Part shown: positions 21,231-25,458 of the stretch, piece by piece
How positions within the stretch are numbered: the first letter of the stretch is position 1
How the letters are laid out: the number at the start of each line of letters is the position of its first letter
From: a virus
Length of the DNA: 25,458 bases
Strand: one strand, 5' to 3'
IMG/VR virus record: IMGVR_UViG_3300009068_000173
Span: 1 to 25,458 of that record
Notes under the pieces: generated by a model
Databases searched by the model: none
What the model saw: the letters and a program-made list of their open reading frames with translations, nothing else
What the model was told of the DNA's origin: nothing
Program-made: the position numbers and the translations under genes

Positions 21231-21918
21231 TATCGGCGCCAATCGTGGCGATGCCGTGATTGCAGGTCTTAAACAAGGTTATAAAGTTATTGCAATTGAA
21301 CCTTCCCGCATTTTTGGCCAACTTGTTAAGAACTTTGTCTACAACTCTAGTGTTATACCGCTAAGGTATGCAGTATCTAATACAAATGATGAGTTAGTTG
21401 AGTTTTACGAAGCAGAAGAAGACGGCTTAAGTACTCTAAACAAAAACTGGCTAACTTCAGATGAAATGCCTTATAACGGAAAATTTTACAGAACAACTTA
21501 TGCAAGTACAATTACAATTGATTACCTTGCATATAAGTATGGACATCCTGATCTTATAAAAATAGATGTTGAAGGCGCTGAATGGAACGTTTTAAAAGGA
21601 ATGACTAGATCTTATGGTGTTGTGACTTTTGAATGGACTTTAGCTACTATGAATGAACATCAAAAGCAGTTAGAGTATCTTGCTAGTTTAGGTTACACAG
21701 AAGTAGGACCTCAGTTTATCGAGCATCACTTGCAACCACCAAGCGAGTGGTTTAATCTTTCCAACTTTGATTTCATTGGTTGGCGCACCGCAAATGCGCA
21801 CTACTGGGAAACAGACGGCTGGAAAGTTTCAATGCTACGACCTACCTCCGATGTTGGTATGGTTTGGGTAAAATGCAACAATGAACATCAACTTAAGACA
21901 GAAAAGGCTACTAAATGA
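21217..21918 (+). CDS. FkbM-family methyltransferase
   Basis: The only usable start is a TTG at 21217, because an in-frame TAA stands two codons upstream. The 233-residue protein has FDIGANRGD at 4-12 (SAM-binding loop), VIAIEPS at 24-30 (acidic end of the second strand), and LIKIDVEGAEWNVLKG at 113-128, the signature of FkbM methyltransferases. These O-methylate sugars or natural products. Being coupled to a TPR protein and a propeller glycosidase-like gene, it likely methylates a sugar on virion or host surface glycans. Its stop overlaps the portal start (ATGA), so it is co-translated with head genes. Confidence 0.85.
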   Translation: MILFDIGANRGDAVIAGLKQGYKVIAIEPSRIFGQLVKNFVYNSSVIPLRYAVSNTNDELVEFYEAEEDGLSTLNKNWLTSDEMPYNGKFYRTTYASTITIDYLAYKYGHPDLIKIDVEGAEWNVLKGMTRSYGVVTFEWTLATMNEHQKQLEYLASLGYTEVGPQFIEHHLQPPSEWFNLSNFDFIGWRTANAHYWETDGWKVSMLRPTSDVGMVWVKCNNEHQLKTEKATK

Positions 21919-23360
21919 GCTTATCAAATAGACTGCGAAAAACAGGAGAAAAAAGAACTAATAATCAGTTCTTAGAACCATTTTTGCCTGGTCGTGCTTT
22001 GTACGCAACTCCAGCAGGAGTAGATGTAAACTCTGATACTGCAATTCGCATGTCAACTGTTTACGCTTGCGTACGACTATTAGGTGACACTATTAGTTCT
22101 CTTCCACTATCTGCTTATGTTCGTCGTGGACGTTCAAGAATAAATTATGCAACTGTTTATGGTGAATTGCCGGCATGGATCAACAAACCAAATCCTGATT
22201 CAACTCGTTTAGAGTTTTATGAGCAAGTAATCTCATCGCTAAACCTTCATGGCAATGCATTTATTTTAACCGTACGTGACGATATGGGCGACGTTCAAGA
22301 GCTTTACTGCATAAACCCACTTCAAGTTCGTATTCGTCGTCCTGATCCAATGGGTGAAATTGAGTACATAGTTACTATTGGTCAAAACGCACAAGATCCA
22401 GTAAATCAGTTCTACGACAATGCACAACCTTTTGATCCACTATCAGTTAAAACAATGGTTCTAACAAAGAATGAAATTTTACACATTCCTATGTTTAGAC
22501 TACCCGGTCAATTACTTGGACTTGGTCCAATTGCAGCAGCTCGCATTACTTTAGGATCTGCTATGGCCGCAGAAGTTTATGCAGCAAGTTACTTTGGAAA
22601 TGCAGCAAATCCTGGTGGAGTTATTGAATCTCCAGGTGAAATGACCGAAGAACAAGCTGCTGACATTGCACGAAACTGGAATATGTCACACACAGGACCT
22701 TATCGTGCTGGAAAGCTAGGTATTTTAACTAGCGGCGCAACATTTAAGCCACTTACTCTTAATGCTGCTGATGCACAACTTCTAGAAGTACGTCGATTTG
22801 GTGTAGAAGAAATTGCTAGACTATTCCGTGTACCTGTATCTTTACTTGGTCACCCCGTTGCCGGCGCGATGTCATTTGCATCTGTTGAAGCTCAGAACTT
22901 GTCATTTGTTCAGCATTCATTGCGCCCTTTGCTTGAAAGACTAGAACAAGCACTTTCACCGTTGCTTCCTGAGTCTGATGGATTTATGAAATTTAATCTA
23001 GATGCGTTACTACGTGGAACAACACTAGAACGCTACGATGCTTACACAAAAGGTCTACGCGAAGGTTTCTTAAGCCTTAACGATGTCCGTTATGTAGAAG
23101 ATCTTGCGCCTCTTGGAGAACCTGGCGATCAATACCGAGTTCCATTGCAGAATATTGATGCAGCAGACGCAAAAGATGTTGGCTTAAACCTACGCGCTGA
23201 CATTGCATCTAAGTTGATTCAAGTAGGTTTTGATCCAAAATCCGTAATTGAGGCTGTTGGTTTGCCTGATATGAATCACACGGGAGTTCCTTCGGGTCAG
23301 TTGCAACAGATTTCAACGATTGACCCAGGTGATCCTGGATCTGTTTATGAGGTTCAGTAA
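21915..23360 (+). CDS. Portal protein (HK97 family)
   Basis: The 481-residue protein starts in an ATGA overlap with the methyltransferase gene. Its first third has typical portal features: RMSTVYACVRLLGDTISSLP, the LPAWINKPNPDSTRLEF loop, SSLNLHGNAFILTVRDDMG, and later GVEEIARLFRVPVSLLGHP with SFASVEAQNLSFVQHSLRPL. These are the stem, wing and clip regions of Phage_portal/HK97-type proteins. It forms the dodecameric channel at a capsid vertex through which terminase pumps DNA. The C-terminus (GVPSGQLQQISTIDPGDPG) is flexible. Its stop shares a base with the protease start (TAATG). Confidence 0.92.
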   Translation: MSLSNRLRKTGEKRTNNQFLEPFLPGRALYATPAGVDVNSDTAIRMSTVYACVRLLGDTISSLPLSAYVRRGRSRINYATVYGELPAWINKPNPDSTRLEFYEQVISSLNLHGNAFILTVRDDMGDVQELYCINPLQVRIRRPDPMGEIEYIVTIGQNAQDPVNQFYDNAQPFDPLSVKTMVLTKNEILHIPMFRLPGQLLGLGPIAAARITLGSAMAAEVYAASYFGNAANPGGVIESPGEMTEEQAADIARNWNMSHTGPYRAGKLGILTSGATFKPLTLNAADAQLLEVRRFGVEEIARLFRVPVSLLGHPVAGAMSFASVEAQNLSFVQHSLRPLLERLEQALSPLLPESDGFMKFNLDALLRGTTLERYDAYTKGLREGFLSLNDVRYVEDLAPLGEPGDQYRVPLQNIDAADAKDVGLNLRADIASKLIQVGFDPKSVIEAVGLPDMNHTGVPSGQLQQISTIDPGDPGSVYEVQ

Positions 23361-24748
23361 TGCCGTTTTCTGCACCTGAATATATGCAAGCCAATGCAGC
23401 AAAAGGTTTGAAATATCTTGATGAAGGGTTTGGGGGAGATGGATTAACTGACGGCACAAAGCGTGAAGCACGCGAGATGGCTGCAGGAAATATATCTGAC
23501 AACAAAGTTCGCAAAATGGCACCGTGGTTTGCTCGTCACAAGGTTGATGGACAAGCCCCTAAAAATAGTAATTCATCCGATCCTCAATACCCAGGCGCAG
23601 GTTTAGTTGCTTGGTTGTTATGGGGCGGAGATTCCAACTTCAGTAATAGAGCGCAAGACTGGGCGCAGAGCAAGATTGATGCACTAGATGCTGAAGCCGA
23701 CTCAAGGAGCAAAATGAAAAAAATCGAACGACGCACATATACTGTGCAAGATGTTGAAACTCGGGCAGATGACGATGGAAAGCTACGCTTGTCAGGATAT
23801 GCAGCAAAGTTTGATAGTCCTAGCGTTCCTCTACCATTTATTGAAACAATAGCTCAAGGTGCATTTAGAAAAACATTAACTGAAATACCTGATGTCCGAT
23901 TACTAGTTAATCATGAAGGACTTCCATTAGCTCGTACTAAAAATGGCACAATGACGCTAACCGAAGATGATATTGGATTAAGATTTGATGCTGAATTAGC
24001 AGATACTCAAGAAGCAAGAGACTTGCATGCTTTAATTGCTAGAGGCGATGTAGATCAAATGAGTTTTGCTTTCCGTGTAATTAGACAAAAGTGGAATGAA
24101 GATCGCACAATGCGCACGCTAACAGAAGTATCATTAGCTGATGGAGATGTTTCAGTAGTTACTTATCCAGCTTATCCAGCTACTTCAGTTGAAGCTCGTG
24201 AGCATCTAAAAAATGCTATTATAGCCGTTAAAGAAGGAAGAGAAGTATCCGGAGATTCTTTGTTAGTCTTAAAAAGCATTTTTGAAGATCTAAGTGAAGG
24301 TCATGACTATGTAATGAAGTCAGTTGAACTAATGGCGCAGCTTTTAGGAAATACGGAAGTAGATATGGAAGATGTTGTAGAAGATGCAACTTACATGCAC
24401 AATGAAGAAGAAAAATTGTCTGTCCGTGCGGTTGATACAGTTGGAAGTTTTGTTTCATGGGGTTCATCTGGCGGAACAGCAAGAGGTAAAATTGTAAGAG
24501 TTGTACGTGAAGGTGATCTTAATGTACCTGGCACCGACTTCTCAATTACAGCCGAAGAAGATAATCCTGCGGTTCTGATCCAAGTCTACGATAAAGTAAG
24601 AGATGGATATGAACCTAGTGACACACGAGTAGGACATAAAGCATCTACTTTAACTGCAATTGATTCATTACCAGAACCAAGTCCTGAAGAAGCTGGCCGT
24701 AAGATCTCATTGCGTTTAGCACAGGCAATTATAAACAACACAAAATAA
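23360..24748 (+). CDS. Prohead protease (HK97/S78 type) with extra N- and C-terminal domains
   Basis: The 462 residues split into three parts. Residues 1-115 are an extra domain (EGFGGDGLTDGTKREAREMA, GAGLVAWLLWGGD) of unknown role. Residues about 120-285 are the capsid maturation protease: LSGYAAKFDSPS, LLVNHEGLPLARTKNG (H185), VDQMSFAFRV (S235), SVVTYPAYPATSVEAR. Residues about 355-450 contain GSFVSWGSSGGTARGKIV and RVGHKASTLTAI, a small beta-barrel of the TUDOR-like type seen in phage and 'hypervirulence' proteins. It cleaves scaffold and the capsid delta domain during maturation. A second ribosome site and ATG at 23714 may produce a shorter 344-residue form lacking the first domain. Confidence 0.88.
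   Translation: MPFSAPEYMQANAAKGLKYLDEGFGGDGLTDGTKREAREMAAGNISDNKVRKMAPWFARHKVDGQAPKNSNSSDPQYPGAGLVAWLLWGGDSNFSNRAQDWAQSKIDALDAEADSRSKMKKIERRTYTVQDVETRADDDGKLRLSGYAAKFDSPSVPLPFIETIAQGAFRKTLTEIPDVRLLVNHEGLPLARTKNGTMTLTEDDIGLRFDAELADTQEARDLHALIARGDVDQMSFAFRVIRQKWNEDRTMRTLTEVSLADGDVSVVTYPAYPATSVEAREHLKNAIIAVKEGREVSGDSLLVLKSIFEDLSEGHDYVMKSVELMAQLLGNTEVDMEDVVEDATYMHNEEEKLSVRAVDTVGSFVSWGSSGGTARGKIVRVVREGDLNVPGTDFSITAEEDNPAVLIQVYDKVRDGYEPSDTRVGHKASTLTAIDSLPEPSPEEAGRKISLRLAQAIINNTK
23704..23716 (+). promoter_or_regulatory. Internal ribosome binding site and in-frame ATG inside the protease gene
   Basis: AAGGAG at 23704-23709 lies four bases before an in-frame ATG (23714-23716, codon 119), just at the junction between the extra N-terminal domain and the protease domain. 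This is a stronger site than the one at the gene's own start. It predicts a second product of 344 residues. Confidence 0.5.
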
Positions 24749-24751
24749 TAT

Positions 24752-24774
24752 TCTGTTAGCAGATAGTTAACAGA
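24752..24774. promoter_or_regulatory. Inverted repeat in the protease-capsid gap
   Basis: TCTGTTA and TAACAGA form a 7-bp dyad around a 9-base centre directly after the protease stop. It may be a weak terminator, a transcript-processing site or an operator. The 114-base gap that follows also contains a 12-base word (GCGCCGTGATGC, 24808-24819) repeated inside the capsid gene (24889-24900). Confidence 0.35.
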
Positions 24775-24862
24775 TACCGAAGTCGGAGCGAGACTCACAC
24801 CCCGAAAGCGCCGTGATGCTTATCGCCACCACCTCGACCAAACTCATAAGGAGCAGAATACA

Positions 24863-25458
24863 ATGTCATACCTTGACAAAGTAATCGAGCGCCGTGATGC
24901 AGTTAAGGTAGAAATGGATACAGTTCTTGAAGCGGTTGCCGCTGAAGAACGTACCGACCTTACTGCAGAGGAGACCGAGAAGGTTGACGCTCTTGTAGAA
25001 GAGTCACGTTCACTCGATTTAAAAATCGAAAAGCTAAAGACACAAGCTGATGCAGACGCTAAGGCTGCAGAGATCCGTTCAGCAGTTGCACCAGTTGCAA
25101 CTCCAGTAGGTGGCGCACGCGTCATCTCTGAAGCACGTACATACACACCAGAAGCAGAAGCTTCATTCGTAAAGGATGCGTACAACGCACAATTTAAGAA
25201 TGACTTTGCTGCATCTGAGCGTCTAGCTCGTCACATGCGTGAAGAGAAAGTCGAAAACCGCGCAGTTGCCACTGGTAACTTTGATGGTCTTGTAGTACCA
25301 CAGTACTTAACAGATCTAGCTGCACCATACGCACGTGCTGGCCGTCCATTCTTGGATGCTGCTACAAACAAGCATGCGCTACCTGCAAGCGGAATGACAC
25401 TGAACATCAGCCGCATGACAACAGGCACAACAACTGCAATCCAAGCAACAGAAAACGC
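24863..25458 (+). CDS. Major capsid protein (HK97 fold), N-terminal part
   Basis: AAGGAG lies 9 bases upstream of the ATG. The frame is open to the right edge (198 codons), so the gene is cut off by the window. Residues 1-75 are a charged helical region (VIERRDAVKVEMDTVLEAVA, EETEKVDALVEESRSLDL) that matches the delta/scaffolding domain of HK97-type capsid proteins, removed by the protease encoded just upstream. Residues after about 130 (ENRAVATGNFDGLVVPQYL, AGRPFLDAATNKHALPASGM) correspond to the N-arm and the start of the mature shell domain. Position after portal and protease confirms the call. Confidence 0.9.
   Translation, partial: MSYLDKVIERRDAVKVEMDTVLEAVAAEERTDLTAEETEKVDALVEESRSLDLKIEKLKTQADADAKAAEIRSAVAPVATPVGGARVISEARTYTPEAEASFVKDAYNAQFKNDFAASERLARHMREEKVENRAVATGNFDGLVVPQYLTDLAAPYARAGRPFLDAATNKHALPASGMTLNISRMTTGTTTAIQATEN

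Overview
This window is a contiguous piece of a tailed double-stranded DNA phage (Caudoviricetes) with an HK97-type capsid module. It is almost fully coding, mostly on the + strand, with ATGA/TAATG stop-start overlaps between most neighbours. The host is most likely an actinobacterium. That is an inference from the style of the genes: an all-alpha dUTPase with a zinc ribbon, a primase-polymerase fused to a RepA-like helicase, and an APF-type muramidase. By eye the base composition is moderate (about 40-45% GC), which would suit a low-GC actinobacterium, for example a freshwater lineage, but nothing in the sequence fixes the host. No integrase, repressor, tRNA or CRISPR array was found.

Layout. 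(1) 1-656: two leftward genes of unknown function. (2) 657-886: a divergent control region with two hairpins and a candidate rightward promoter. (3) 887-5632: a rightward early operon with small unknown genes, an HTH protein, and a deoxynucleotide cassette (dCMP deaminase, dUTPase/dCTPase-like pyrophosphatase, dNMP kinase, thymidylate synthase/dCMP hydroxymethylase family protein), followed by two PD-(D/E)XK nucleases and a possible ssDNA-binding protein. (4) 5633-6968: a long hairpin, then very small genes, a membrane-anchored muramidase-like protein and several zinc-ribbon miniproteins. (5) 6993-11431: primase-polymerase/helicase, C5-cytosine methyltransferase, and a short gene carrying an iteron-like array. 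(6) 11444-12418: an HslV/20S-proteasome-like peptidase and an HNH endonuclease. (7) 12428 to the end: a candidate late promoter, small and large terminase, a block of fibre and adhesin genes (two collagen-like proteins and a duplicated polyglycine protein), a three-gene glycan-type cassette (beta-propeller glycosidase-like, TPR, FkbM methyltransferase), then portal, prohead protease and the start of the major capsid gene.

How it fits together. The nucleotide cassette feeds replication by the primase-helicase. The nucleases and the putative SSB look like a recombination module. The terminases, HNH, portal, protease and capsid form the packaging and head module, interrupted by about 7.4 kb of host-recognition and surface-chemistry genes.

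Points most worth following: the ThyA-family protein has Asp where dUMP-specific enzymes have Asn, which suggests a cytosine-modifying enzyme; a phage-encoded Thr-nucleophile proteasome-like peptidase; a repeat array conserved at DNA level across two reading frames; strong GATC enrichment confined mainly to the early half; and adhesin and glycan genes placed between terminase and portal.
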